From the NCBI RefSeq assembly GCF_026013645.1, contig NZ_CP110224.1:1364001-1428000 (forward strand): a stretch of 64,000 bases of DNA. Reading direction: 5' to 3'. Below are positions 27,016-36,074 of the stretch, piece after piece (the first letter of the stretch is position 1; each line of letters opens with the position of its first letter). The notes below the pieces were generated by a model. The model saw nothing but the letters and a program-made list of their open reading frames with translations, was not told the origin of the DNA and did no database searches. Both the position numbers and the translations under genes were made by a program. The DNA is from Virgibacillus natechei (GTDB lineage Bacteria; Bacillota; Bacilli; Bacillales; Amphibacillaceae).

Positions 27016-27282
27016 TTAATAGCGTTTTTTTCTTTTTCTGTCATCATCGTCATCATCGTCTTCATCGGTATCGACATCAACATAAGAATTCCCGCTTTTA
27101 GTTATCTTCGCAATATTAAAATTACGATTTTTGTTTTTTAATTCATTTTCGTTTTCATTATCATTTTCGTTATCTACATGAATGTCACTGTCGAAATCGA
27201 CGTCAGCTTTTGCATCAGCATCAGCATTAGTCTTAGAAAAACTGAAATTTTGGTTTCCATCTTTATCAAATTTTCTCGACAT
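27016..27282 (-). CDS. Aspartate/asparagine-rich small protein with GNSYVDV motif
   Basis: 88 residues: alternating DADADAKADVDFDSD and NDNENENELKNKN tracts, then SGNSYVDVDTDE with an aspartate run (about 74-81) and a basic end RKRKKRY. Strong ribosome site AGGAGGTGA before the ATG. The extreme acidity with a basic tail suggests a structural, metal-binding or spore-layer role, but no family is recognised. It has its own terminator, so it is transcribed separately from the 26669 gene downstream. Confidence 0.75.
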   Translation of the reverse strand: MSRKFDKDGNQNFSFSKTNADADAKADVDFDSDIHVDNENDNENENELKNKNRNFNIAKITKSGNSYVDVDTDEDDDDDDDRKRKKRY

Positions 27283-27659
27283 ATAATTTCACCTCCTATA
27301 TTTTCGATCTACTTTAATATATTCATTATTAGCTTTAATGAGTTGGCGTTTAACTCAAGGCATTCGTTTGTTTTCAATAATGCTTTTAAAACTACACGAT
27401 CTGAGTGTGAAAATGAAACTTTTAGAGTAGTGACAGAAAAAGCCTCCAATCGTTATAATAGAAGGTGACCGTCAAACCAACTTCAAAATAGGAAACGAGT
27501 ATGTATAAACTATTGTCTCATAATGATCTCTGGATGGAGTCGGACACGGTATTTTAGCGAAACTTGCTTCTGGTGTGAGGTGAACGTTATATTGGTTTTT
27601 ATTTTCCTTTTTACACTCGTTAACGTATCCGGTATTAAAATAAATTAATTGGAAAAAAT

Positions 27660-27843
27660 GATTAGTTAATGTTTCTTCAAATTACGTTTTTGTGAAATGT
27701 TTTGTGAAAACTCGTGTTCCAAAGGTTGATGAAACTGATATTATGAGATATTTAACTTATTAAATGTATAAAAAGGTAAAGGGAAATTCTGAATACTATT
27801 TAGAAGGGATCGAGTAATAATGAAAAAGGACAAAATCTTTTAG
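27660..27843 (+). pseudogene. Decayed open frame of unknown origin
   Basis: One frame reads LVNVSSNYVFVKCFV..., VPKVDETDIMRYLTY, a stop at 27761-27763, then at once MYKKVKGNSEYYLEGIE and a stop at 27815-27817. A further ATG at 27820 (site GAAGGG upstream) stops after seven codons. This looks like a gene broken by stops just upstream of the HTH remnant. The stretch 27283-27660 holds nothing I recognise. Confidence 0.35.
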
Positions 27844-27876
27844 GTATGACGACGTTTATGTTAAGGGGGTCATTCT

Positions 27877-28154
27877 GATTTAAAAGAAACATTAGAAGGT
27901 TTGTCACCTGTATATGCCAAAGTTATTTTTGCTCGTCGCATGGGGTATGGCTATTCTCAACAAGAACTTGCTAAGAAAGCAAATATAGGATTAAAAACAA
28001 TTTCTCGAGCAGAAGGTGGATTTGATACCTTTCGATCGAAACGTATGATAAGATTTTCTATGCATTAGATCTAAAGGTGAGGGATGTAGCGGCAGCCATG
28101 ATTCAATTGCAATCAGGTGATGGTGAACTTGCTGCAACATTAATATATAATTAA
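27877..28154 (+). pseudogene. Frameshifted XRE-type helix-turn-helix regulator gene
   Basis: First frame: DLKETLEGLSPVYAKVIFAR, then YSQQELAKKANIGLKTISRA, a clear HTH, ending at a TAG at about 28066. From about 28045 the neighbouring frame continues the protein as TYDKIFYALDLKVRDVAAAMI to the TAA at 28154. No normal start codon precedes the first frame. So the gene has a frameshift near 28040-28050 and probably a damaged start; a terminator follows. Confidence 0.75.
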
Positions 28155-28172
28155 TAATAATTTGTACAAGAC

Positions 28173-28196
28173 ACGTCACATTTGTGGCGTTTTTTT
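28173..28196 (+). terminator. Terminator after the HTH remnant
   Basis: ACGTCAC (28173-28179) and GTGGCGT (28184-28190) with seven T. Confidence 0.75.
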
Positions 28197-28354
28197 GATT
28201 TCTTTATTTCTACATAAAGAAAAGACCTTCATATACAAGTCTAATAATCTGTATACTGAAGACCTTTTAATCAATTAAGTTTTTCACCTTGCTCCTGTTA
28301 GTCATTCATATAGCGCAAGGCCATTTCACAATTTTCCAGGATAAATACGACAAC

Positions 28355-28555
28355 TCAATATACACTATCACACGTTCCAGCAACTGGTTCATAATAACAA
28401 TGGTTTTTATATGGACCGGAAAAAGGTTGACCGTACCATGTTGGAGGACATGGTGCATATGGATTGAAATACCAAAGCGCATGTTTCGCTGGATGTTCTC
28501 TCCAATATTTCAATTTCTTTTCTGCTAATCTTTTCTCATGGATTTTTGCAGGACT
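28355..28555 (-). pseudogene. C-terminal remnant of a spore or cell-wall hydrolase-like protein
   Basis: The frame from 28555 encodes SPAKIHEKRLAEKKLKYWRE, HPAKHALWYFNPYAPCPPTW and a Cys/Tyr-rich end (NHCYYEP, GTCDSVY) before a TGA. It starts straight after an in-frame stop and has no start codon with a ribosome site. The ALWYFNP-type C-terminus is reminiscent of sporulation cell-wall hydrolases of Bacillus; identification is from memory. The rest of the gene is missing where coiA begins. Confidence 0.55.
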
Positions 28556-28600
28556 TTAATCATCTCTGTCGAATAACTATTCATTGGAGGTGGTTTAAAC

Positions 28601-29791
28601 ATGTTGCAAGCCAAATCACTAAATGGAAAAATAGTTACCCTAGCCACAATGACAAGTGTGGATATTGCAGAGTTGAAGAAACAACAAGCATCATTTTTCT
28701 GCCCCGCATGTAATCAACAAGTAATTATGAAAGCTGGCACAAGAATGATTGCTCATTTCGCTCATCGTTCCACTGTAAACTGCCCGTCATACGAGGGAGG
28801 GGAAGGGGGATATCACGCGAAAGGTAAGTTGTTATTATACCAATGGCTGGTGTATCAGAATATTAATGTGCAACTAGAAGCCTATATTCCATCAATAGAC
28901 CAACGCCCTGATCTATTGCTGACTATAAATAAGAAACGAATTGCTATTGAATACCAATGTGCGAGAATATCGATTGAGCAGGTCACACAACGTAATAAAG
29001 GATATAGACGTGCTAACATAACCCCAATATGGATATTGGGTGAGAATCGCTTAAACAGACAAACAAATAATCATATAAAAATAGATCAGTTTACACGGCA
29101 ATTTATACACCAATTCTCTACTACTTCTCCTCCTGCTTTGTACTACTTTTGTCCACAGACCCTTCAATTTATAACCATTCAGGATATTCATCTAACACAA
29201 GCAAGCCAAGCAATTGGTAAATTTGATATAAAATCATTGAACCAAATTCATTTGTTGCATCTATTTAAACAGCAACGATTTACAGCATTTGAATTGTACC
29301 AATTGTGGAAAAGTGAAAAAAGAAAATTCCGGTTGAAACCACTTCATCCTTACGGTAAGGAGCTGTCCTGGCACCAATGGTTATATGGAAAGGGTACTCA
29401 TTTAGAATACTTACCATCAATTGTTCACCTACCAGTTTCATCTCAATACCTAATGAAAACATCAACCTGGGACTGGCAAAGCAGACTAGTCATCGATTTA
29501 TTAGCCCCATTACCTATAGGTGGTCAGATATCCATAAAATCATGTGAAAGTTTTTTACGTAAACAAATCCTAAGTACCCATCATGTTCCGTTAATTCACG
29601 CTCCAGAAAACCCAATAATAGAATATCTGCGATTATTAGCCAACCTGAACATTATCAAACAGGAAAGTCCTCATTCTTTTACAAAAATAAATCCAATAAA
29701 ATTCCATAAAAACATAGAAGAAGCACTAAAGGCTGATGAAGAAATGATAAGTCTTTTAACGGTGAATACTTCAGACAAAATGCAAGCATGA
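28601..29791 (+). CDS. coiA: Competence protein CoiA
   Basis: 396 residues. N-terminal zinc-ribbon-like part with C34-x2-C37 (FFCPACNQQV) and HFAHRS, then a nuclease-type core (RPDLLLTINKKRIAIEYQCA, a PD-(D/E)xK-like pattern). CoiA is needed for recombination of incoming DNA during transformation in streptococci and present in Bacillus as YjbF. GGAGGTGG lies 8 nt before the ATG. It follows a decay zone and precedes pepF, as in B. subtilis. Confidence 0.93.
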   Translation: MLQAKSLNGKIVTLATMTSVDIAELKKQQASFFCPACNQQVIMKAGTRMIAHFAHRSTVNCPSYEGGEGGYHAKGKLLLYQWLVYQNINVQLEAYIPSIDQRPDLLLTINKKRIAIEYQCARISIEQVTQRNKGYRRANITPIWILGENRLNRQTNNHIKIDQFTRQFIHQFSTTSPPALYYFCPQTLQFITIQDIHLTQASQAIGKFDIKSLNQIHLLHLFKQQRFTAFELYQLWKSEKRKFRLKPLHPYGKELSWHQWLYGKGTHLEYLPSIVHLPVSSQYLMKTSTWDWQSRLVIDLLAPLPIGGQISIKSCESFLRKQILSTHHVPLIHAPENPIIEYLRLLANLNIIKQESPHSFTKINPIKFHKNIEEALKADEEMISLLTVNTSDKMQA

Positions 29792-29843
29792 ATTCGCATC
29801 AATTCGATATACTATATAATATGGTGATTTTTAACATTCATTT

Positions 29844-29970
29844 AAAGAGGCTGTTCAAAAAGTCCCGTATGTTAAGTGACAAATCTCTTCGCTAGGATTC
29901 GGAACTTCTACTAAATTCAAGGCTGTGAGGGATATAGGAGAGCTCGCTTCTAATTCGGCAACTTTTTTAG
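29844..29970. mobile_element. Probable insertion-sequence or MITE remnant
   Basis: Starts AAAGAGGCTGTTCAAAAAGT, an end sequence I recognise from Bacillaceae insertion elements, and continues with AGTGACAAATCTCTTCGC and TATAGGAGAGCTCGCTTC. No transposase frame is present; the right end is not clear. Confidence 0.45.
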
Positions 29971-30039
29971 CATGACTTTAAAGGGATTTTAAAAGAAACC
30001 TAGAATTTATAAGTATAGAGAATTTAAGGAGGAAATAGT

Positions 30040-31851
30040 GTGGCTAAAGCGTCAAAGGAATTACAAAAAAGAAATGAAGTACCTGAAGAATTAACATGGG
30101 ATTTAGAGGCTATATTTGCAACAGATGAAGAATGGGAAGAGGCGTTGGAGCAATTGAGATCAGATATTCCAGAAGTGGAGAAGTATCAGGGAAAGCTTTC
30201 TGATTCTGCACAAACCTTATATGACTTGTTGCAATTGCAGGATCAATTATCGGAGAGACTTGGAAAATTGTTTACATATGCGCATATGCGTTCGGATCAG
30301 GATACAACAAATTCATTTTATCAAGCACTAAATACAAAGGCTGAAAATCTTTTAACAGTGGCTTCTAGTTCAATGAGTTATATTGTACCAGAGATACTGG
30401 AAATGGATGAAGAGACGATCAAAGGATTCCTGGAAGAAAAAGAGGAACTACAGTTTTATAAAAAGACATTGGATGAAATTAACCGTCAACGCCCTCACGT
30501 TTTAAGCAAGCGCGAAGAAGCGTTGTTAGCTGAAGCGTCCGATCCTATGTCTACACCAGCTCAAACATTTGGTATGCTTAATAATGCAGATCTGACTTTC
30601 CCTACGATTAAAAATGATAAAGGTGAAGATGTGGATCTAACACAAGGCAGGTATATTGGCTTTTTGGAATCAGAAAACCGCGACGTGCGTAAAGAAGCTT
30701 TTAAAGCAATGTATAATACGTATGGAGACTTTATAAATACCTTTTCTTCTACACTCACCGGTAATTTAAAAACGAATAATTTTAATGCTAAGATCCGTAA
30801 CTATTCGTCGGCCAGAGAAGCGGCTCTAAATGATAATCATATTCCGGAACAGGTCTATGATAATTTAGTGGAAGCAGTTAATGAAAAACTTCCATTGCTT
30901 CACCGTTATGCAAAATTGCGTAAACAAGTTTTAGACCTGGATGAACTTCATATGTATGATATGTACACACCGCTCGTGAAAGATGTGGACATGAAAATAC
31001 CATATGAAAAAGCGCAGCAGTATGTGCTTGAAAGTTTAGCTCCACTTGGAGAAGAATACGTGAATATTGTCAAAGAAGGCTATGAAAATCGCTGGATTGA
31101 TGTAGAAGAAAATAAAGGGAAGCGCAGTGGTGCCTATTCCTCTGGAGCGTATGGTACAAACCCTTATATTTTATTGAACTGGCAGGATAGTGTAAATGAT
31201 ACATTTACACTGGCACATGAGCTCGGACATTCTGTGCATAGCTATTATTCAAGAAAAGCTCAAGCATTCCGTTATGGAAACTATTCCATTTTCGTGGCAG
31301 AAGTGGCTTCAACAACAAATGAAGCTTTGTTAAATGACTATTTATTAAAGAATCTTGATGATGAAAAGCAAAAGCTATACTTGCTAAACCATTACCTGGA
31401 AGGCTTTCGTGGTACTGTTTTTCGCCAGACGATGTTTGCTGAATTTGAGCACGATATTCACAAACGTATGCAAGACGGTGAAGCATTAACCGCTGAAAAA
31501 TTAACGGAAATTTATCATGACCTAAACAAAAAATACTTTGGTGATGAAGTCGTTTCGGATGAAGAAATTGGCCTAGAATGGGCGAGAATTCCACACTTTT
31601 ACATGAATTATTATGTGTATCAATATGCAACAGGCTATTCCGCGGCAACTGCACTTGCCAATCAAATACTGGAAGGAAAAGAAGGGGCAGTAGATCGTTA
31701 TATTAATTTTCTTAAAGCTGGGAGCAGTGAGTATCCAATCGAAATATTGAAAAAAGCCGGTGTAGATATGACATCCAAACAACCAATTTTAGATGCACTC
31801 GATGTGTTTGAGGAAAAATTAAACGAAATGGAAGAATTACTATTGAAATAA
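30040..31851 (+). CDS. pepF: Oligoendopeptidase F
   Basis: 603 residues, M3 family zinc metallopeptidase that cleaves short peptides in the cytosol. Zinc motif H393-E394-L-G-H397 (AHELGHSVHSYYS) with the downstream Glu in STTNEALL. The GTG start at 30040 has AAGGAGG 7 nt upstream. In B. subtilis (YjbG) it lies between coiA and spxH, as here. A type-B repeat begins right after the stop. Confidence 0.96.
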   Translation: MAKASKELQKRNEVPEELTWDLEAIFATDEEWEEALEQLRSDIPEVEKYQGKLSDSAQTLYDLLQLQDQLSERLGKLFTYAHMRSDQDTTNSFYQALNTKAENLLTVASSSMSYIVPEILEMDEETIKGFLEEKEELQFYKKTLDEINRQRPHVLSKREEALLAEASDPMSTPAQTFGMLNNADLTFPTIKNDKGEDVDLTQGRYIGFLESENRDVRKEAFKAMYNTYGDFINTFSSTLTGNLKTNNFNAKIRNYSSAREAALNDNHIPEQVYDNLVEAVNEKLPLLHRYAKLRKQVLDLDELHMYDMYTPLVKDVDMKIPYEKAQQYVLESLAPLGEEYVNIVKEGYENRWIDVEENKGKRSGAYSSGAYGTNPYILLNWQDSVNDTFTLAHELGHSVHSYYSRKAQAFRYGNYSIFVAEVASTTNEALLNDYLLKNLDDEKQKLYLLNHYLEGFRGTVFRQTMFAEFEHDIHKRMQDGEALTAEKLTEIYHDLNKKYFGDEVVSDEEIGLEWARIPHFYMNYYVYQYATGYSAATALANQILEGKEGAVDRYINFLKAGSSEYPIEILKKAGVDMTSKQPILDALDVFEEKLNEMEELLLK

Positions 31852-31852
31852 A

Positions 31853-32118
31853 GAACAAAAGCGCAAGCGCCCGGTTAGCGACGTACGGACTGGACTGAGC
31901 CGGAGGAGATAAAGGAAACACGGTGACGAAAGGAGCCGATGTTGACTTTCACCACAAGGGTATAAGTGCGACTAACCCTCTGGCGGAGCCAATCGGCAAG
32001 TCTTCTTTATCGTACGGAGGTGAAGGAAGTCGCGCTAGTCGCTGGGCGCTGGAGTTGGACGTGGATATTTCGGTAACTAAGTTATCCACAGCTTTTAAAT
32101 TCTATAGTTTCCTAAGCA
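31853..32118 (+). repeat. Long type-B dispersed repeat, copy 2 (inverted relative to copies 1 and 3)
   Basis: Begins AGAACAAAAGCGCAAGCGCC, contains CTTTCACCACAAGGGTATAA and GTTATCCACAGCTTTTAAAT, ends at TTTCCTAAGC. Read in reverse it aligns with 18003-18345 and 32641-33166. Confidence 0.85.
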
Positions 32119-32160
32119 AATAAAAACAGGATGACCGCGCTTGGTCATCCTGTTTATTTA
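32118..32160. terminator. Terminator between the type-B repeat and the 58-aa membrane gene
   Basis: CAGGATGACC (32127-32136) and GGTCATCCTG (32143-32152), A-rich to the left and TTTATTTAT to the right, so it can work for both strands. Confidence 0.85.
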
Positions 32161-32334
32161 TCTCATTCCTTTGTATACTCCTTTCTGAGTGAATGAAAAA
32201 ATTGTTAAGTAGATGGTTATAAATAATAAGGGCAATGTCAAAAAAACAGGGATAATTTGCATAAGACCAAGGATATTTAAGACAAAAGCAAATCCAGTCA
32301 GAAGGATGAAAAGGAAGGGGAGGAGATGCTCCAT
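32158..32334 (-). CDS. Small two-helix membrane protein, unknown (58 aa)
   Basis: 58 residues with two long hydrophobic segments (MEHLLPFLFILLTGFAFVLN and IIPVFLTLPLLFITIYLTIF) and a short basic end. AGGAGTGA lies 6 nt before the ATG at 32334. Family not recognised. It is flanked by inverted copies of the type-B repeat (31853 and 32641) and by a type-A repeat upstream. Confidence 0.65.
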   Translation of the reverse strand: MEHLLPFLFILLTGFAFVLNILGLMQIIPVFLTLPLLFITIYLTIFSFTQKGVYKGMR

Positions 32335-32361
32335 TTTGTTCACTCCTATCACTTTTAATTT

Positions 32362-32415
32362 GGCAGATAGCAAAGTATAAACTTCCCTACTTTTAGTGCC
32401 AAGTTTTCTAAATAT
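32362..32415. repeat. Type-A hairpin repeat, copy 6
   Basis: GGCAGATAGCAAAGTATAAACTTCCCTAC, then AGTGCCAAGTTTTCTAAA. The second hairpin is shortened. Confidence 0.7.
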
Positions 32416-32607
32416 GTTATATCATATGTTACTATTTTTTGAATTAGAAGTGACATTTTTGTGAAATGATGCACATACTTATTGTTTATTTATTAATTTA
32501 CTGGTATATTTAAAATGTAAGTTAATCACAAACAAACAACCCCTTTGTTTGATCATGAAACTTTCTCCCATCCCCCTCTTTGTAGTTATACAAAGAAGAG
32601 AAAATAT

Positions 32608-32646
32608 AAAGGATATACGCTGCCCCGTATATCCTTTTATTTTTGC
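32608..32646 (+). terminator. Terminator-like hairpin without a visible gene
   Basis: AAAGGATATACG (32608-32619) and CGTATATCCTTT (32626-32637), then TATTTTTG. The preceding 190 bases show no gene, so an unannotated short transcript is possible. Confidence 0.6.
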
Positions 32647-33166
32647 ATAGGAAACTATTGAATTTAAAAGCTGTGGATAACTTATACACTGGAATAGCCA
32701 CGTCCAGCTCCAGCGCCCAGCAACTATCAAACTTCACACTCCTCCACTACGATAAAGAAGACTTACTGATTGCCAAGCCGGAGGCGTAGGCAGAAGTAAA
32801 GTCGCACTTATGCCCTGTGGGTGAAAAGAAGACTTGCCGATTGGCTCTGCCAGAGGCTTAGTCGCACTTATACCCTTGTGGTGAAAGTCAAGATCGACTC
32901 ACTTGTCTTAAGGAAGGCCGACTAAAACCGGGCTTGCGCTCAGGCGCCGGCATACCCCTATGAAGGGGCATGTTTCCTTTTCGCTTTCCAAGCATAAGAT
33001 TCACTTTGACTTTCTCCATTATTGGAGATAAGTCAAGTTCATCTAATCTCATTGCGGAGTGGAAGTTCAACTAAAACCGCCACTTTGCGTGGCAACGTTG
33101 AACCACCCGCGATGCGCTGAGCGCAGTTTGTACGTTGTTAAACGGGCGCTTGCGCTTTTGTTCTTT
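32641..33166 (-). repeat. Long type-B dispersed repeat, copy 3 (extended)
   Basis: Begins GGAAACTATTGAATTTAAAA and ends GCGCTTGCGCTTTTGTTC like copy 1, but is about 180 bp longer: the block with CGCACTTATACCCTTGTGGT occurs twice in related form (32803-32830 and 32858-32888), and an extra stretch lies at 32905-33045. Confidence 0.85.
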
Positions 33167-33171
33167 ATTAT

Positions 33172-33268
33172 CTCCGTTTAGCGGACACGGCACGTCCTGG
33201 GACTGCGCGTAAATGCTCGCCCCACCCGAAAACATTTGTGCGTTGAACCGCCTACGGAATGAAGTTTT
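33172..33268. repeat. Type-C repeat, copy 4
   Basis: CGGCACGTCCTGGGACTGCG, AAATGCTCGCCCCACCCGAA, then CGGAATGAAGTTTTAG. Adjacent to type-B copy 3. Confidence 0.7.
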
Positions 33269-33271
33269 AGA

Positions 33272-34165
33272 TTATTTAATGTATTTCCAGAAAGATCCAT
33301 ATTTAACTGGGATCCTCTCTACTTTTTGAACTAACTGTAATTTTTTCATTTCTTTTTCTGTTTTTGCGAGTGTCCAGTCATATACGACAGCTATTTCTTT
33401 GTTACCAACCATTCCATAGTGGGATAGGAAATCTTCCAATGGTGGCTTTTCAGAAGGGATTGGCTGTTGCTGTAACATTTCAGTAAGGACAATCACATAA
33501 ATATCATACGGATAGACTCCAGATATCTTAATTCCTTCCTGCTCAACAATCTGATTGAAAAAAACGATGGTAGGGATATAGTCTACTTCCATTTCCTTTG
33601 TTAATTTCAAGTCAAGATCTAATGCTTTTTTGGCTGAATCTGAGTATAAATCTTGCTCAAATTCGTTTAGATCCAGATTTGCTTCTCTTGCGCATTGATA
33701 TAGTACTTCTTCATTAGAAATATCTTGCTTCATCAGAAATAAATTTTCCTGTAGCCTACGTAAAAAAACTCTACCCGACTTTTTCCCTTGTAGCTCTGCT
33801 GCTTTAATCCCCAAAGAGGCTAGTCGAGGGGAAGCTATAGGATTTTCAATCCATAAATCTCCATCACAGCTCATACCAGTTCGCTTCGCTGTTTTTTCCC
33901 AAATATCCCGTAGTTTTCTTGGTTTATCGAATTGATCTTTATTTAACATATTTGATTGACCACTTATAATAGGACGGATTGTGAAAAAGCGTCCATATTC
34001 CATAGACAACTTTTTTAAGTATGGCTCCAGAGACCAACATTCTGGACAAAGAGGATCAATAAAAACATACATTTCAATCGGTTTTTGTACAAAATCAAAA
34101 AAGCTGTATTTAGACGATGTGTTTGATTGATTTGAGCTTTTGAGCCCAGCATGATTCCAACTCAC
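33272..34165 (-). CDS. spxH: ClpXP adaptor protein SpxH (YjbH)
   Basis: 297 residues of the DsbA/thioredoxin-like SpxH family, which delivers Spx to ClpXP for degradation. The active-site-like motif is DPLCPECWS with C40 and C43. The GTG at 34165 has AAAGGAG 7 nt upstream and is preferred over an ATG at 34186 that overlaps the yjbI stop. Its target gene spx is in the same window (23645). It forms an operon with the truncated hemoglobin gene, as in B. subtilis yjbI-yjbH. Confidence 0.92.
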   Translation of the reverse strand: MSWNHAGLKSSNQSNTSSKYSFFDFVQKPIEMYVFIDPLCPECWSLEPYLKKLSMEYGRFFTIRPIISGQSNMLNKDQFDKPRKLRDIWEKTAKRTGMSCDGDLWIENPIASPRLASLGIKAAELQGKKSGRVFLRRLQENLFLMKQDISNEEVLYQCAREANLDLNEFEQDLYSDSAKKALDLDLKLTKEMEVDYIPTIVFFNQIVEQEGIKISGVYPYDIYVIVLTEMLQQQPIPSEKPPLEDFLSHYGMVGNKEIAVVYDWTLAKTEKEMKKLQLVQKVERIPVKYGSFWKYIK

Positions 34166-34182
34166 ATCGATTCTCCTTTCTC

Positions 34183-34572
34183 TCATTCCGGTGTGTTCAT
34201 CATATGGTTAGCAGTCATCGTTAACTTATCAAATATTGCGGTACGATATGGCTCTTCTATATGGGCTTCAAGTAGCGCTTCTTCCATACATGCAAGCCAG
34301 GCTTCTTTGCGTTCTGGATTTATAATAAAAGGTAAATGGCGTCTTCTTAGCATCGGATGACCGCGTTCTTCGGAATATAATTTAGGTCCCCCTAGAAATT
34401 GAGTTAAAAATAAACGTTGTTTCCAGGATGTTTCCGTTAAATCATCAGGAAAAATAGGAATTAATGCTGGATGATTTCCAACTCGTTTATAAAATGCTGT
34501 TACTAGCCTCTCTATTGCATCAGAACCGCCAATTGCGTTAAATATATTTCCATATTGTGTTTGTTGAGTCAT
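34183..34572 (-). CDS. yjbI: Truncated hemoglobin (group II)
   Basis: 129 residues. Small heme protein (trHbO type) with [28 protein letters not shown] and [13 protein letters not shown], where the last histidine region carries the proximal ligand. Binds oxygen or other small ligands; B. subtilis YjbI has been linked to protection of a surface protein, from memory. AGGAGAG precedes the ATG. It stops 17 bp before the spxH start, so both are co-transcribed. Confidence 0.93.
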   Translation of the reverse strand: MTQQTQYGNIFNAIGGSDAIERLVTAFYKRVGNHPALIPIFPDDLTETSWKQRLFLTQFLGGPKLYSEERGHPMLRRRHLPFIINPERKEAWLACMEEALLEAHIEEPYRTAIFDKLTMTANHMMNTPE

Positions 34573-34654
34573 CCATAACTCTCCTTGCTTGTTTATTCTT
34601 TAATTGTAGCAACGGAATTATGTGTGTTCAACTTATCTGATTGTAGGCTTCTAA

Positions 34655-35221
34655 TTAAATGGTACGAAAGAATCGCTCAATTTTATTTGGTGTATTTCTT
34701 CTTTGTATATCGTGAGCTGCTAAAAGTGATTCAAATACGTGGATTCCAATTTTCTTAGAAGATGCCTCTACTTCAAGCTCATAATCTTCTTTACCATTAA
34801 ATGTACTAAAGTCAAGCACAATTAATGCATCATTGTATGCAGTTTCGCGTCGTTTCGTTGTTAAGTTACCATAATAATGGAGGCTGTCAGGTGAAACACC
34901 TTTCGCCCGTAATTGTTTTGTTGTATTTGGTTTTGGGCTTATTGCACCTTGAAACCAATCTGCTGCTTCTTTTTTTGTTAAGGAGTCATGTGTTTCCAAC
35001 AATCCATCGTCATGGGGCTCTTTCAACGTTAATTGATAAGCACCGTCTTTTTCCCTTATTCTTAGTGCGCTCCCCATATTTTTTAATGCATAATCTTTCG
35101 TCTCGAAATAGTAGTTTGTTTGTGTTTTACTTTGTTCGGGGAAAGGTAAGTTGTACAATAAACGATCAAACTCTTCTTTCGTCAATAAATTTTTATATTC
35201 AATTTCAATTTCCTGTGTCAT
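34655..35221 (-). CDS. yjbK: CYTH domain protein YjbK
   Basis: 188 residues. CYTH (triphosphate tunnel metalloenzyme) fold with the signature EIEIEYK at 4-10, basic RIREKDG, LTLKEP and a KRRE region. Family members hydrolyse or bind triphosphates such as tripolyphosphate. AGGGGG lies 7 nt before the ATG at 35221. It is divergent from relQ, as in B. subtilis, but the yjbL gene found there is absent. Confidence 0.92.
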   Translation of the reverse strand: MTQEIEIEYKNLLTKEEFDRLLYNLPFPEQSKTQTNYYFETKDYALKNMGSALRIREKDGAYQLTLKEPHDDGLLETHDSLTKKEAADWFQGAISPKPNTTKQLRAKGVSPDSLHYYGNLTTKRRETAYNDALIVLDFSTFNGKEDYELEVEASSKKIGIHVFESLLAAHDIQRRNTPNKIERFFRTI

Positions 35222-35409
35222 CGCTAACCCCCTAAAAATGAAGTCAAACAAGTTATTACTGATTATGGACAATAAATTTAGAATATGCAAAGGTTAGCCA
35301 TTTCCATATATTATGATAAAATGAATTTGATACGAAATAGCGCGTGTTCAAAAGTAAGTGATTAGCTTACGGATAGGTCATGAACAAATTTTTACAGGTG
35401 GTGTTGATA

Positions 35410-36024
35410 GTGAACTGGGAAGCAATGCTTGCCCCTTATGCACAAGTTATTGAAGAATTGAAGGTAAAATTAAAAGGAATGCGATCACAGTTTGATTATG
35501 AATCCAGTCATTCCCCGATTGAATTTGTAACCGGTAGAGTAAAACCGATTCCGAGTATATTGGAGAAGGCTGAAAATAGACAGATTCCTCTAGAGCATGT
35601 AGAAAGGGATATGCAGGATATTGCGGGGGTGCGTGTAGTATGTCAATTTGTTGACGATATATACACGATTGTGAATATGCTCCATACTCGAAATGACTTG
35701 ACGATTGTTGGGGAAAAAGATTATATCTCTGAAAAAAAAGATAGTGGTTATCGTTCTTATCACATGATTATTGAATATCCAGTAGAAACAATTAAAGGTA
35801 TTAAAATGGTAATTGCAGAAATCCAAATACGTACATTAGCAATGAATTTTTGGGCTACAAACGAGCACTCCTTAAATTATAAATATAAAGGAAATATACC
35901 AACCGAAATTAAGGAGAGATTACAAAGAGCTGGAGAAGCAGCCTTTAAATTAGACGAAGAAATGTCAAAAATAAAAGATGAAGTACAAGAAGCACGTCGT
36001 ATTTTTCATGAAAAAAATAAATAG
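35410..36024 (+). CDS. relQ: GTP pyrophosphokinase (small alarmone synthetase) RelQ
   Basis: 204 residues, a stand-alone RelA/SpoT synthetase domain without hydrolase, the SAS1/RelQ (YjbM) type. Landmarks: HSPIEFVTGRVKP, MQDIAGVRVVCQF, DSGYRSYHMI, EIQIRTLAMNFWAT and NYKYKG. Makes (p)ppGpp. The GTG at 35410 has AGGTGG 8 nt upstream and matches the B. subtilis N-terminus better than the ATG 30 nt earlier. It heads the relQ-nadF-yjbO unit. Confidence 0.95.
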   Translation: MNWEAMLAPYAQVIEELKVKLKGMRSQFDYESSHSPIEFVTGRVKPIPSILEKAENRQIPLEHVERDMQDIAGVRVVCQFVDDIYTIVNMLHTRNDLTIVGEKDYISEKKDSGYRSYHMIIEYPVETIKGIKMVIAEIQIRTLAMNFWATNEHSLNYKYKGNIPTEIKERLQRAGEAAFKLDEEMSKIKDEVQEARRIFHEKNK

Positions 36025-36074
36025 GTTACGTTCATTTATTTTACAGTATTTAGAATAAAAGGGGCTGTCATGTT

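Noticed and set aside
27178..27468. 96-codon plus-strand frame at 27178
   Set aside because: Mostly antisense to the Asp-rich gene at 27016; the phenylalanine/isoleucine-rich product is the mirror of Asp/Asn codons.
31205..31654. 149-codon frame on the minus strand inside pepF
   Set aside because: Shadow of the pepF coding region around the zinc motif; no ribosome site and no recognisable protein.
32479..32737. Two overlapping 71- and 83-codon frames at 32479-32737
   Set aside because: They run into the type-B repeat and a terminator hairpin; no ribosome site and no family.
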